Shown here one piece after another: positions 53,761-62,856 of a stretch of DNA of 64,000 nucleotides (positions are counted from its first letter, which is position 1; each line of letters opens with the position of its first letter). Made by a program: the position numbers and the translations under genes. Under the pieces are notes generated by a model that worked only from the letters and a program-made list of their open reading frames with translations, had not been told where the DNA came from and did not search any database. Source of the DNA: Streptomyces sp. 135 (GTDB taxonomy: Bacteria; Actinomycetota; Actinomycetes; Streptomycetales; Streptomycetaceae); the NCBI RefSeq assembly GCF_020026305.1, contig NZ_CP075691.1:496001-560000 (forward strand). Reading direction: 5' to 3'.

Positions 53761-55961
53761 TGCGCATCCCCGACTTCTCCTCCGTCGATCTCGGCCCCGG
53801 CGCGGACGCCGAGGGCTCGCACGAGCAGTGGCGCTCCGCGGTGAAGGAGTCCACGGGCAGGTCCGAGAGCGACCTGCTGTGGGAGACCCCCGAGGGCATC
53901 GGGGTCAAGCCGCTGTACACGGGCGCCGACCTGGAGGGCCTGGACTTCCTGGACACCTATCCGGGTGTGGCCCCGTATCTGCGCGGCCCTTATCCGACGA
54001 TGTACGTGAACCAGCCCTGGACGATCCGGCAGTACGCGGGTTTCTCCACCGCCGAGGAGTCCAACGCCTTCTACCGCCGCAATCTCGCGGCCGGGCAGAA
54101 GGGCCTTTCGGTCGCTTTCGACCTGCCGACGCACCGCGGTTACGACAGCGATCATCCGCGCGTGACCGGTGATGTCGGCATGGCGGGCGTCGCCATCGAC
54201 TCCATTTATGACATGCGTCAGCTCTTCGACGGCATTCCGCTGGACAAGATGACGGTGTCGATGACCATGAACGGCGCCGTGCTTCCCGTACTGGCGCTGT
54301 ACATCGTGGCGGCCGAGGAACAGGGCGTACCACCCGAGAAGCTCGCCGGGACCATTCAGAACGACATTCTCAAAGAGTTCATGGTCCGCAACACCTACAT
54401 CTATCCGCCGAAGCCCTCGATGCGGATCATCTCCGACATCTTCGCGTACACCTCGCAGAAGATGCCGCGCTACAACTCCATCTCCATCTCCGGCTATCAC
54501 ATCCAGGAGGCGGGTGCGACGGCCGATCTGGAGCTGGCGTACACGCTCGCCGACGGGGTGGAGTACCTGCGGGCCGGGCAGGAGGCGGGCCTGGACGTGG
54601 ACGCGTTCGCGCCCCGGCTCTCCTTCTTCTGGGCGATCGGCATGAACTTCTTCATGGAGGTCGCCAAGCTCCGCGCGGCGCGCCTGCTGTGGGCGAAGCT
54701 CGTCAAGCAGTTCGATCCAAAGAACGCCAAGTCGCTCTCCCTGCGCACGCATTCGCAGACGTCGGGCTGGTCGCTGACGGCGCAGGACGTGTTCAACAAC
54801 GTCACGCGCACGTGTGTCGAGGCGATGGCGGCGACGCAGGGCCACACCCAGTCGCTGCACACGAACGCCCTCGACGAGGCGCTCGCCCTGCCGACCGACT
54901 TCTCCGCCCGCATCGCCCGCAACACCCAGCTGCTCATCCAGCAGGAGTCGGGGACGACACGGACGATCGACCCGTGGGGCGGCAGCGCGTACGTCGAGAA
55001 GCTGACGTACGACCTGGCGCGCCGCGCCTGGCAGCACATCGAGGAGGTCGAGGCGGCGGGCGGCATGGCGCAGGCCATCGACGCCGGCATCCCCAAGCTG
55101 CGCGTGGAGGAGGCCGCCGCGCGCACCCAGGCCCGGATCGACTCGGGGCGCCAGCCCGTCATCGGCGTCAACAAGTACCGCGTGGACGCCGACGAGCAGA
55201 TCGACGTCCTGAAGGTCGACAACTCCTCGGTGCGCGCCCAGCAGATCGAGAAGCTGCGGCGCCTGCGCGAGGAGCGCGACGACGACGCCTGCCGGGACGC
55301 TCTGCGCGCCCTGACGGCGGCGGCCGAGCGCGGTCCGGGCCAGGGCCTTGAGGGCAATCTGCTCGCGCTCGCGGTCGACGCGGCCCGCGCGAAGGCCACG
55401 GTCGGTGAGATCTCCGACGCGTTGGAGAGCGTGTACGGGCGGCACGCGGGCCAAATCCGTACGATCTCCGGTGTGTACCGCACCGAAGCAGGCCAGTCCC
55501 CGTCCGTGGAGCGCACGCGCGCCCTGGTGGACGCGTTCGACGAGGCCGAGGGGCGCCGCCCGCGCATCCTGGTCGCCAAGATGGGCCAGGACGGGCACGA
55601 CCGCGGCCAGAAGGTGATCGCGAGCGCCTTCGCCGACCTCGGCTTCGACGTCGACGTCGGCCCGCTCTTCCAGACCCCGGCGGAGGTCGCCCGCCAGGCC
55701 GTCGAGGCCGACGTGCACATCGTGGGCGTCTCCTCGCTGGCCGCCGGGCACCTGACCCTCGTACCGGCGCTGCGCGAGGAGCTGGCCGCCGAGGGACGCG
55801 ACGACATCATGATCGTCGTGGGCGGGGTGATCCCCCCGCAGGACGTCGAGGCGCTGCACGAGGCGGGCGCCACGGCGGTGTTCCCGCCCGGCACAGTGAT
55901 CCCGGACGCGGCGCACGACCTGGTGCGGCGACTGGCGGCCGACCTCGGCCACGACCTGTGA
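53760..55961 (+). CDS. mutB: Methylmalonyl-CoA mutase large (alpha) subunit
   Basis: The 733-residue catalytic subunit, interconverting (R)-methylmalonyl-CoA and succinyl-CoA with adenosylcobalamin. The barrel has [38 protein letters not shown] text (in parts [20 protein letters not shown], with the substrate Tyr/Arg), [10 protein letters not shown] and [12 protein letters not shown]. The C-terminal B12 domain has DGHDRG (D611-x-H613-x-x-G616) whose His replaces dimethylbenzimidazole. It feeds odd-chain and branched amino-acid carbon to the TCA cycle, or supplies methylmalonyl-CoA for polyketides. Confidence 0.97.
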   Translation: MRIPDFSSVDLGPGADAEGSHEQWRSAVKESTGRSESDLLWETPEGIGVKPLYTGADLEGLDFLDTYPGVAPYLRGPYPTMYVNQPWTIRQYAGFSTAEESNAFYRRNLAAGQKGLSVAFDLPTHRGYDSDHPRVTGDVGMAGVAIDSIYDMRQLFDGIPLDKMTVSMTMNGAVLPVLALYIVAAEEQGVPPEKLAGTIQNDILKEFMVRNTYIYPPKPSMRIISDIFAYTSQKMPRYNSISISGYHIQEAGATADLELAYTLADGVEYLRAGQEAGLDVDAFAPRLSFFWAIGMNFFMEVAKLRAARLLWAKLVKQFDPKNAKSLSLRTHSQTSGWSLTAQDVFNNVTRTCVEAMAATQGHTQSLHTNALDEALALPTDFSARIARNTQLLIQQESGTTRTIDPWGGSAYVEKLTYDLARRAWQHIEEVEAAGGMAQAIDAGIPKLRVEEAAARTQARIDSGRQPVIGVNKYRVDADEQIDVLKVDNSSVRAQQIEKLRRLREERDDDACRDALRALTAAAERGPGQGLEGNLLALAVDAARAKATVGEISDALESVYGRHAGQIRTISGVYRTEAGQSPSVERTRALVDAFDEAEGRRPRILVAKMGQDGHDRGQKVIASAFADLGFDVDVGPLFQTPAEVARQAVEADVHIVGVSSLAAGHLTLVPALREELAAEGRDDIMIVVGGVIPPQDVEALHEAGATAVFPPGTVIPDAAHDLVRRLAADLGHDL

Positions 55962-55979
55962 GCCGGTGAGCGCCGACCC

Positions 55980-56996
55980 ATGCCTGTGACGATCGACATC
56001 GATACGTATGTGAAGGGCGTCCTCGACGGGAAGCGCGCGTACGTCGCGCGGGCGATCACCCTCGTCGAGTCGACGCGGCCGCAGCACCGGGCGCTCGCGC
56101 AGCAGTTGCTGACCGAGCTGCTCCCGCACAGCGGGCGGGCGCGGCGGATCGGCATCAGCGGCGTGCCGGGGGTCGGCAAGTCGACGTTCATCGACGCGCT
56201 CGGCACGATGCTCACCTCGCTCGGCCACCGCGTCGCGGTGCTCGCCGTCGACCCCTCGTCCACGCGCACGGGCGGCTCCATCCTGGGTGACAAGACCCGG
56301 ATGGAGCGGCTCTCGCTGGACCCCGCCGCGTTCGTCCGTCCGTCTCCCTCCGCGGGGACGCTCGGCGGGGTCGCCAAGGCGACGCGGGAGTCGATCGTGG
56401 TGATGGAGGCGGCGGGTTACGACGTGGTGCTGGTGGAGACCGTGGGTGTCGGACAGTCGGAGACGGCGGTCGCGAACATGGTCGACACGTTCCTGCTGCT
56501 GACCCTCGCCCGCACGGGCGACCAGCTCCAGGGCATCAAGAAGGGCGTCCTTGAACTGGCGGACGTGATCGCCGTGAACAAGGCGGACGGTCCGCACGAG
56601 CGGGACGCCCGCTCGGCGGCGCGGGAACTGGCGGGCGCGCTGCGTCTGATGCACCCGGCCGACGCGGCGTGGACGCCTCCGGTGCTCACGTGCAGTGCCC
56701 GGGAGTCGAGTGGCCTGGACACCCTCTGGGAGCGGCTCGAACAGCACCGCACGCTGCTCGACTCCACCGGCCGTCTCGCCGCCAAGCGCCGCGACCAGCA
56801 GGTCGACTGGACGTGGACGATGGTGCGGGACGAGCTGCTCGGCAGGCTGCGCGCGCACGCCGAGGTGCAGCGGGTGACGCCGGACCTCGAACAGCGCGTC
56901 CGCGAGGGGACCTTGACCGCCACCTCGGCCGCCGAGCAGATCCTGGACGCGTTCCAGGGGCACGGCCCTCACGGAACGGAGCCCTCCGCACCATGA
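55980..56996 (+). CDS. meaB: Methylmalonyl-CoA mutase chaperone GTPase MeaB
   Basis: A 338-residue G3E GTPase that guards cofactor loading and protects the mutase. ISGVPGVGKST is Walker A (residues 61-69), AVDPSSTRTGGSILGDKTRM and VETVGVGQSE are the switch regions, and VIAVNKADG the base-specificity motif. It lies 18 bp after mutB and overlaps the next gene by four bases (ATGA). Confidence 0.96.
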   Translation: MPVTIDIDTYVKGVLDGKRAYVARAITLVESTRPQHRALAQQLLTELLPHSGRARRIGISGVPGVGKSTFIDALGTMLTSLGHRVAVLAVDPSSTRTGGSILGDKTRMERLSLDPAAFVRPSPSAGTLGGVAKATRESIVVMEAAGYDVVLVETVGVGQSETAVANMVDTFLLLTLARTGDQLQGIKKGVLELADVIAVNKADGPHERDARSAARELAGALRLMHPADAAWTPPVLTCSARESSGLDTLWERLEQHRTLLDSTGRLAAKRRDQQVDWTWTMVRDELLGRLRAHAEVQRVTPDLEQRVREGTLTATSAAEQILDAFQGHGPHGTEPSAP

Positions 56997-58069
56997 ACGC
57001 CACTCCCGGCGCCACCCGGGGCGCCCTCTTTGACACCGCGCCCGTCCTGCTCCGCCGCGAGGGCCGCGCCGGGCACCTAGTCCTGAACCGGCCGCGGGCC
57101 ATCAACGCCCTGAACCACCCCATGGTCCGGTTCATGGAGGAGGCCCTCGACGCCTGGGAGGGCGACGCTTCGGTGGCGACGGTGGTGCTCACCGGCGCCG
57201 GCGAGCGGGGGCTGTGCGCGGGCGGCGACATCCGTTCCATCCATGACGACGTGAGGGCGGGCGGCAGGGCGGCGTCGGCCGCGTTCTGGCACGACGAGTA
57301 CCGCCTCAACGCCCGTATCGCCCGCTACCCGAAGCCGTACGTCGCCGTCATGGACGGCATCGTGATGGGCGGTGGCGTAGGAGTGTCGGCGCACGGCAGC
57401 GTGCGGGTGGTCACCGAGCGCTCCCGGGTCGCGATGCCGGAGACCGGCATCGGGTTCGTGCCCGACGTGGGCGGCACCTATCTCCTGACGCGCACACCGG
57501 GTGAGCTCGGCACGCACCTCGCGCTGACCGGCGCCGCGGTGGGCGCGGGCGACGCGGTGCTGTGCGGCCTCGCCGACCACTATGTGCCGTCCGAGCGTCT
57601 GGCGGAGTTCACCGCCGCCCTCGCCGACCGTGAGGCGTCCGAAGCCGTACGGCAGTACGCCGAAGCGGTCCCGGAGGGTGAACTGGCCGCGCACCGCGAG
57701 TGGATCGACCACTGCTACGCCGCGGACTCCGTCGAGGAGATCGTCGCCCGGCTGCACGCCGTCGGTGACCGACACGCGAAGGAGGCCGCCGAGACGATCC
57801 TGACGAAGTCCCCGACCTCCCTGAAGGTCACGCTCGCCGCACTGCGCCGGGCGCGCGAACTGCCCTCCCTGGAGGCCGTCCTTGAACAGGAGTACCGCGT
57901 GTCCTGTGCGGCGCTCGGCTCGCCCGACCTCCCCGAGGGCATCAGGGCCCAGGTCGTCGACAAGGACCGCAGGCCCCGCTGGTCGCCCGCGCGGCTGGAG
58001 CAGGTGACGGAGGCGGACGTGGCCCGCTTCTTCGAGGAAGCCGACGCCCAGGCCCCGGGCCGCGGCTGA
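56993..58069 (+). CDS. 3-hydroxyisobutyryl-CoA hydrolase / enoyl-CoA hydratase family
   Basis: A 358-residue crotonase-fold protein. LVLNRPRAINALNHPMV, GLCAGGDIRSIHDD (oxyanion), GIVMGGGVGVSAHGSVRVVTE and MPETGIGFVPDVGGTYLLTR (with the catalytic Glu and Asp positions) match the HIBYL-CoA hydrolase group, and the 350-residue length distinguishes it from simple hydratases. It would act in valine catabolism, upstream of propionyl-CoA and the mutase, matching its place in the mutAB-meaB operon. Confidence 0.9.
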   Translation: MNATPGATRGALFDTAPVLLRREGRAGHLVLNRPRAINALNHPMVRFMEEALDAWEGDASVATVVLTGAGERGLCAGGDIRSIHDDVRAGGRAASAAFWHDEYRLNARIARYPKPYVAVMDGIVMGGGVGVSAHGSVRVVTERSRVAMPETGIGFVPDVGGTYLLTRTPGELGTHLALTGAAVGAGDAVLCGLADHYVPSERLAEFTAALADREASEAVRQYAEAVPEGELAAHREWIDHCYAADSVEEIVARLHAVGDRHAKEAAETILTKSPTSLKVTLAALRRARELPSLEAVLEQEYRVSCAALGSPDLPEGIRAQVVDKDRRPRWSPARLEQVTEADVARFFEEADAQAPGRG

Positions 58070-58091
58070 CGCGCCGTCCGCTCGGCAGGCC

Positions 58092-58559
58092 TCAGGGCGG
58101 GTCGGTCTCCGTGATTACGGCGAGGAGCTGGAAGGGCAGCTCCTTGTCCCACTGCGCGACGCCGAGGGCTATCCAGCGGCCGTCCACGTGCCACAGGTGC
58201 AGGTCCGGCACGGACGAGCTGAGCTGGGCCCACGGCTCCGGTATCTCCTCGGCCTCGCCGTCGCCATCAGCCCCGAGGGCCGCCTCCATGGTGCGCTCGA
58301 AGAGGCTCGCCAGACTGAACCGCTGGGGCGGTCCCCAGCGGTCGCCGAGCAGGACCGTCAGACCGTCCCGCTCGGCCTCATACTGTTCCTCGACGATGTC
58401 CCGCTGAGAGCCGTCGTCCTCCCAGAACGTGTCGCTCGTCATTAACTCGGCGATGTGGTAACCGGGTCCTTCGGAGCCGCACTCCGACCTGCCGTGCTCC
58501 GCCGGGAACTCCCGGGAGCGCAGCAGGTCGATCACGGCGAGATGCTGTGCGGTACTCAT
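58092..58559 (-). CDS. Hypothetical protein with a TTA codon
   Basis: A 155-residue acidic protein: STAQHLAVIDLLRSREFP, GPGYHIAELMTSDTFWEDD, YEAERDGLTVLLGDRWGPPQRFSLASLFERTM, LHLWHVDGRWIALGVAQWDKELPFQLL. No domain is recognised. Codon 39 (58443-58445, Leu in IAELMTS) is TTA, so in Streptomyces expression may depend on the bldA tRNA. It converges on the mut operon and ends 22 bp after it. WHVDGRWI resembles small cytoplasmic streptomycete proteins of unknown role. Confidence 0.8.
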   Translation of the reverse strand: MSTAQHLAVIDLLRSREFPAEHGRSECGSEGPGYHIAELMTSDTFWEDDGSQRDIVEEQYEAERDGLTVLLGDRWGPPQRFSLASLFERTMEAALGADGDGEAEEIPEPWAQLSSSVPDLHLWHVDGRWIALGVAQWDKELPFQLLAVITETDPP

Positions 58560-58661
58560 GACGTCCAGTAAAGCGGGCGCCACTGACAACCGGTCATGCC
58601 CCGCGGCCCGGGGGGGTCCACCGGTGGCCGGGCGGCGCGGCCCACCTGGCACGATGGCGCC

Positions 58662-59866
58662 ATGCCGGGCTTTGTGAGACCTCTGACGCGTGCGGTCACC
58701 TATACGCGGTGGCTGCACATCCTCATGGGTTCGGCGGTCGCCTGGATCTGTGCCGCCATCTACCCGGGGCTCTCGCGGCCCACGTTTCGGCGACTGGGTC
58801 CTCCTGCCGCTCCTGCCCGTGCCCTTGGTGGTGGTGGCCGCCGCCATGGTGCCCGCGATGCGGCGCGCCGAGGGACTCCAGGCGCGGATGATGCTGTTCC
58901 CCGGCGCGACCACGCGCGTGGCGGACGGCGCGGAGCATCCCGCCATCTCCGTGGCCCCGTCCGCCTCCTGGCGGGACCGTGGCAGGACCGCCGTGTGGCT
59001 GGTGCTGCGCCTGGAGGTGGGCTGCGCCATGGCTCTGGCCACGGTGCACCTCTTCGGGCTCTCGCTGGCCATGCTGGGGACGACCGAGGCGGCCGCGCGG
59101 GACGAGGGGCGCTTGCTTCAAGCGGCGCCCCAGGGCTGGGCCGGTGTGCCTCTGAGCCTCCTGCCGGTGGTGGCGGAGCTCGTACTGATCGTGGTGGCGG
59201 GCCGGTTGATGGCCCTGGCCGCCCACCGCCTCCTCGGCCCCTCCACCGCCGGGCGCCTCGCCGCGCTGGAGGAGCGCACCGAACAGCTCCTCGAACGCAA
59301 CCGCATCGCGCGGGAGTTGCACGACTCCACCGGGCACGCGTTGACCGTGGCGGTCGTCCAGGCCGGCGCGGCCAAGGCCGCGGCGGACCCGGAGTTCACC
59401 GACCGGGCGCTGGACGCCGTGGAGACCGGCGGGGCCGCGCTGGAGGACCTGGAGCGCGTCCTGCGCGTCCTCAGGGAGGACGGGCGGCCCGCGAGCGGCC
59501 GTCCCTCGCTCACCGATGCCGGACGCCTCCTCGACTCGGCGCGTGCCTCGGGGCGACCGTTGACGTGGAGGTGACGGGTCCGGTGGAGCGGTTGCCGGGG
59601 CCGGTGTCCCGGGAGGGCTACCGCATGCTCCAGGAGGCGCTGACGAACGTACTGCGCCACTGCGGCCCGGTGCCGGTGCGCCCTCGACGAGGCGCGTCTG
59701 GTGATGGACGTACGCAACGCGCTGACCGGTGCGAGCGGTGCGACCGGGGGCAGTGGCAGCGGGCTGCGCGGCATCCGGGAGCGGGCGGCGTTGCTCGGTG
59801 GGCGGGCGACCCACCGGCCCGTACGACGGTGAGTGGCGGGTGCGCGTCGAGCTTCCGCTGGGGTGA
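58662..59866 (+). pseudogene. Two-component sensor histidine kinase, frameshifted
   Basis: The pieces form a NarL-type histidine kinase. Frame 1 gives the first membrane segment (RWLHILMGSAVAWICAAIYPG), then a shift near 58785 to a frame with two more membrane segments and the H-box RNRIARELHDSTGHALT. A second shift near 59560 leads to VTGPVERLPGPVSREGYRML and the N-box QEALTNVLRH; a third near 59680 to LDEARLVMDVRNAL and SGLRGIRERAALLGG (G-box); a fourth near 59810 to YDGEWRVRVELPLG and the stop. At least four frame changes make it non-functional, and no response regulator gene adjoins. Confidence 0.85.
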
Positions 59867-60048
59867 TCGACGCCGGGGGCGGCCACGGATCGGGACCGGC
59901 CGCGGGCGGGCGTCGCCGCGCACGGATCCGGTCCCGTCCGGCGTGGGATGACGGCTGTGCGCAGGGTGAATGCGGGCCCGGCACTCGCCGCTGCCCGGTC
60001 CTACGAGTACGATCCGGCCATCATGCGCACGAGCTGGGAGGACGGACG

Positions 60049-61206
60049 TTGGGGCAGCTGACCGGCGGGGACCCCTCTCTGTTGCGGCGTATCAACTCCG
60101 CGGTGGTGCTGCACGCGCTGCGCGCCGCGGATTTGGCCACGCTCACGGAGATCACCCGAGTGACCGGACTCTCGCGGCCCACCGTCGAGGGGGTCGTCGA
60201 GGGGCTCATCGAGGCCGGGCTCGTGGTGGAGTCCGCGGCCGAGGAGAGCGGCGCCAGGCGCCAGGGCCGGCCTGCCCGGAAGTTCCGCTTCCGGGCGGAG
60301 GCGGGCCATTTGCTGGGCCTCGAGGTCGGGCCGCACCGGGTGGCGGCCCTCCTGTCGGACCTGGACGGCACGGTGCTCGGGACGGCTTCGAAGGACGTCT
60401 GCGAGGAGGCCTCCGCGGACGAGCGGCTCGAACGCCTGCGCACCACGGTCGCCGAGCTGCTGCGCCGGGCCGGGATAGCCCGCACTTCGCTGCGCGCGGT
60501 CGGTGTGGGCAGCCCCGGCATCCTGGAGGCGGACGGCACCGTGCGGTTGAGCACGGCGCTGCCGGAATGGACGGGCCTCCAGCTCGGCGAGCGGCTGCGC
60601 CGCTCCTTCAAGTGCCCGGTCCTCGTGGAGAACGACGCCAACGCGGCGGCCGTCGCCGAGCACTGGAAGGGGGCGGCGACCGACACCGACGACGTGGTGT
60701 TCGTCCTCGCGGGGCTGAGCCCCGGGGCCGGGTCGCTGATCGGCGGGCGACTGCACCGCGGCTTCGGCGGCGCGGCCGGCGAGATCGGCGCGCTGCATCT
60801 GCTGGGCCGTGAGGTCACTCCGGAGACGCTGCTCTCCACCACGGGCGAGCCGCTGCACCCGCTGGACGAGCAGGCGGTCGCCCAGGTCTTCGCGGACGCC
60901 CGTGAGGGTGACGAGCGGGCGCAGGCGGCCGTGGAGCGTTTCATCCAGCGTCTGGTGCACGACGTCGCGGCCCTGGTGCTGGCCCTCGACCCCGAGCTGG
61001 TCGTGGTGGGCGGCTGGGCGGCGGGGCTCGACGGCGTGCTGGAGCCGCTGCACCGGGAGTTGGCGCGCTACTGCCTGCGGCCGCCCCGAGTGGCGCTGTC
61101 GGTGCTCGGCGAGGCCGCGGTGGCGACGGGCGCGCTGCGTCTGGCGCTCGACCACGTCGAGGAGCAGTTGTTCGCCGTGCAGGGCACGGTCACCGCGCGC
61201 AAGTGA
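60049..61206 (+). CDS. ROK family transcriptional regulator
   Basis: A 385-residue protein. The N-terminal winged helix (TLTEITRVTGLSRPTVEGVVEGLIEAGLV) is followed by a ROK sugar-kinase fold: GLEVGPHRVAALLSDLDGTVL, VGVGSPGILEADG, VENDANAAAVAEHWKG, LIGGRLHRGFGGAAGEIG. The zinc-binding Cys motif of many ROK proteins is missing. I chose TTG 60049, preceded by GGGAGGAC; longer frames upstream overlap the kinase pseudogene. Such regulators usually respond to sugars or sugar phosphates, but no sugar genes adjoin. Confidence 0.9.
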   Translation: MGQLTGGDPSLLRRINSAVVLHALRAADLATLTEITRVTGLSRPTVEGVVEGLIEAGLVVESAAEESGARRQGRPARKFRFRAEAGHLLGLEVGPHRVAALLSDLDGTVLGTASKDVCEEASADERLERLRTTVAELLRRAGIARTSLRAVGVGSPGILEADGTVRLSTALPEWTGLQLGERLRRSFKCPVLVENDANAAAVAEHWKGAATDTDDVVFVLAGLSPGAGSLIGGRLHRGFGGAAGEIGALHLLGREVTPETLLSTTGEPLHPLDEQAVAQVFADAREGDERAQAAVERFIQRLVHDVAALVLALDPELVVVGGWAAGLDGVLEPLHRELARYCLRPPRVALSVLGEAAVATGALRLALDHVEEQLFAVQGTVTARK

Positions 61207-61257
61207 ACGCGGCCGCGGCCGGGACACAGCGGGGGAAGGCGCTCGGCAGCAAAGCCG

Positions 61258-61754
61258 CGCGCCGGGCACGTGGCGCGCCGAGCGCGGTAGCCGCATAGGT
61301 TCAAGTGGCGCCCTCGGAATCCGCGAGCGCCGACGGCGACACGGCCGCTACGCCCACGGAACGTCACCTGCCAGACGCATTCACACCTACGCCAGGGAGG
61401 ACACCCCGAACACCTCGGCGACGACGGAAGCACCACCCCGCCAATACGCCGCAGGAGGAGACTCGCGGCCCGAAAACCACGCGCCGGGCACGTGGCGCGC
61501 CGAGCGCGGTAGCCGCATAGGTTCAAGTGGCGCCCTCGGAATCCGCGAGCGCCGACGGCGACACGGCCGCTACGCCCACGGAACGTCATCCGCCGGACGC
61601 ATGCAACGCGCACGCCAGGGAGAGCGCCCCGAACGCCTCGGCGACGACGGAAGCACCACCCCGCCAACACACCACAAGCGAAGACACACGGCCGAAAACC
61701 ACGCACCCGGAACATGGCACGCCAAGCGCGGTCGACGCGTAGGTCCGGGAGAGC
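61258..61754. repeat. 222-bp tandem repeat, two full and one partial copy
   Basis: Unit 1 is 61258-61479, unit 2 is 61480-61701, and a diverged third start is 61702 to about 61754. The first 108 bases of units 1 and 2 are identical; the rest is about 80 percent alike. Units begin CGCGCCGGGCACGTGGCGCG and include GCATAGGTTCAAGTGGCGCC. The unit is a multiple of three, and each copy holds a 71-codon plus-strand frame from GTG to TAG, but no ribosome site precedes either. The 61207-61787 gap has no other gene. Confidence 0.85.
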
Positions 61755-61787
61755 TCCCCGCAGGAAGCCGCCGCCGGGAAGGCGAGG

Positions 61788-62549
61788 TCAGGAAGCGCGG
61801 CGTTCCGGGCCGTGGTGGATCTCCACGCCGCCGGAGTCGCCGAAGGTGAGGCGGCAGGTGTCCGCGCGGTAGGTCGCCACGGAGACGGCGGCCGTGCCGC
61901 CCTCGGCGAAGAAGCGGGTCGTCACGAGGAGCACCGGCGCTCCGGGGAGCCGGTCGAGCGCCTTGGCGTCGTCCGCGCGGGCCGAGCCGAGCTCGACGGC
62001 CCGGTCCTGCCCCTCGAGGTCGTGCCGTGCCAGCTCCCGCAGGATGACACGCGCGCGTGCGGCTCCGGAGGGTGCGTCCATGCCGGTCAGCTCGGCGACC
62101 GACGACATGGGGACGTACAGCAGCTCGGCGGCGACGGGCTGGCCCTGCGAGACGCGGGTGCGCCGCACCACGTGGACCTGCTCGTCGGGGCGGGTCCCCA
62201 GCATGCGGGCGACGGCCGCGGGCGGCGTCGCGGGCGCGCAGTCCGCGGGCTGCCAGGCGTCACCGGCCGCGCCCGGCCAGGTGCCCTGCGCGGATCCGAC
62301 GGCGACGCCCATGCGCGGCGGGGCGACGGTCGTGCCGACACCGCGGCGGCGCTGGAGCCTGCCTTCGAGTTCGAGCTGTTCGAGTGCCTGGCGGAGCGTG
62401 GCGCGGGCGACGCCGAAGCGGGCGGCGAGCTCGCGCTCGTTCGGCAGGATCTCCCCCACGGCGAACTCGGAGTCGAGCGCCTCACTGAGCACGGTCTTCA
62501 GATGCCAGTACTTCGGCTCCGGCACCGTTTCGAGCTGCGTGGTCCCCAC
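61788..62549 (-). CDS. GntR family regulator, HutC subfamily
   Basis: A 253-residue regulator. Winged HTH residues about 15-75 (LSEALDSEFAVGEILPNERELAARFGVARATLRQALEQL) precede a UTRA/HutC ligand domain (VARMLGTRPDEQVHVVRRTRVSQGQPVAAELLYVP, VLLVTTRFFAEGGTAAVSVATYRAD). It resembles DasR/NagR-type regulators of amino-sugar or related catabolism. GGAGGACAG precedes the GTG at 62549. A DasR-like operator overlaps its promoter, so it may be autoregulated or belong to the DasR regulon. Confidence 0.92.
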   Translation of the reverse strand: MGTTQLETVPEPKYWHLKTVLSEALDSEFAVGEILPNERELAARFGVARATLRQALEQLELEGRLQRRRGVGTTVAPPRMGVAVGSAQGTWPGAAGDAWQPADCAPATPPAAVARMLGTRPDEQVHVVRRTRVSQGQPVAAELLYVPMSSVAELTGMDAPSGAARARVILRELARHDLEGQDRAVELGSARADDAKALDRLPGAPVLLVTTRFFAEGGTAAVSVATYRADTCRLTFGDSGGVEIHHGPERRAS

Positions 62550-62626
62550 CCTGTCCTCCGCAATCGCCGTTCACCGGCGGCCTTTTAGCGCCCTTGTTTA
62601 TTAAAGGTTCCTGCACTATCCCTGCG

Positions 62627-62661
62627 ACCATAGGCCTGCGCCCACCCTTGGTCAAGACCAA
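62627..62661 (-). promoter_or_regulatory. Vegetative promoter with DasR-like operator before GntR gene
   Basis: On the minus strand TTGACC (plus 62650-62655) and TATGGT (plus 62627-62632) are separated by exactly 17 bp, a good sigma-70-type promoter. The -35 overlaps the inverted repeat TTGGTC-TT-GACCAA (62648-62661), close to the dre consensus of HutC-family regulators (TGGTCTAGACCA). Repressor binding here would block polymerase. Confidence 0.65.
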
Positions 62662-62771
62662 TCCTCGATCCGTTACAGCCCGCACAGGATTGATGCCACA
62701 GAGCATTCATGCGGAGTTCGCACGAGGCCAAGCAGGGGGAATCGGCCACGCGTGCGTGGGGGCGCGCCGGC

Positions 62772-62823
62772 ATTCCATGGAAAGAAGCCCCCATCCGGCG
62801 GCGGGGGCTTCTTTCCATGGAAT
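62772..62823. terminator. 21-bp perfect inverted repeat terminator
   Basis: ATTCCATGGAAAGAAGCCCCC (62772-62792, 21 bases; core AAAGAAGCCCCC) pairs perfectly with 62803-62823 around a 10-base loop. GGGGGCTTCTTT is typical of strong intrinsic terminators, working in both directions. It follows the ECF41 stop at 62857 on the minus strand and isolates the GntR gene. Confidence 0.85.
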
Positions 62824-62856
62824 CGTGCGGTTCTGGTCGCCTTCTCGGTGCCGTCC

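Noticed and set aside
53592..56972. Minus-strand open frame of 1126 codons opposite mutA/mutB/meaB
   Set aside because: It is the shadow of high-GC coding sequence on the other strand; composition is Arg/Asp/His/Val-rich noise and the plus-strand genes are unmistakable.
61290..61330. tRNA 3' end in the 222-bp repeat (GGTTCAAGT)
   Set aside because: The nine-base T-loop-like word is not flanked by a pairing T-stem or acceptor arm.
61305..61742. Two homologous 71-codon frames, one in each 222-bp repeat
   Set aside because: No ribosome site, third-position GC is only moderate, and the frames follow automatically from a repeat length divisible by three. Kept as repeat, not as genes.
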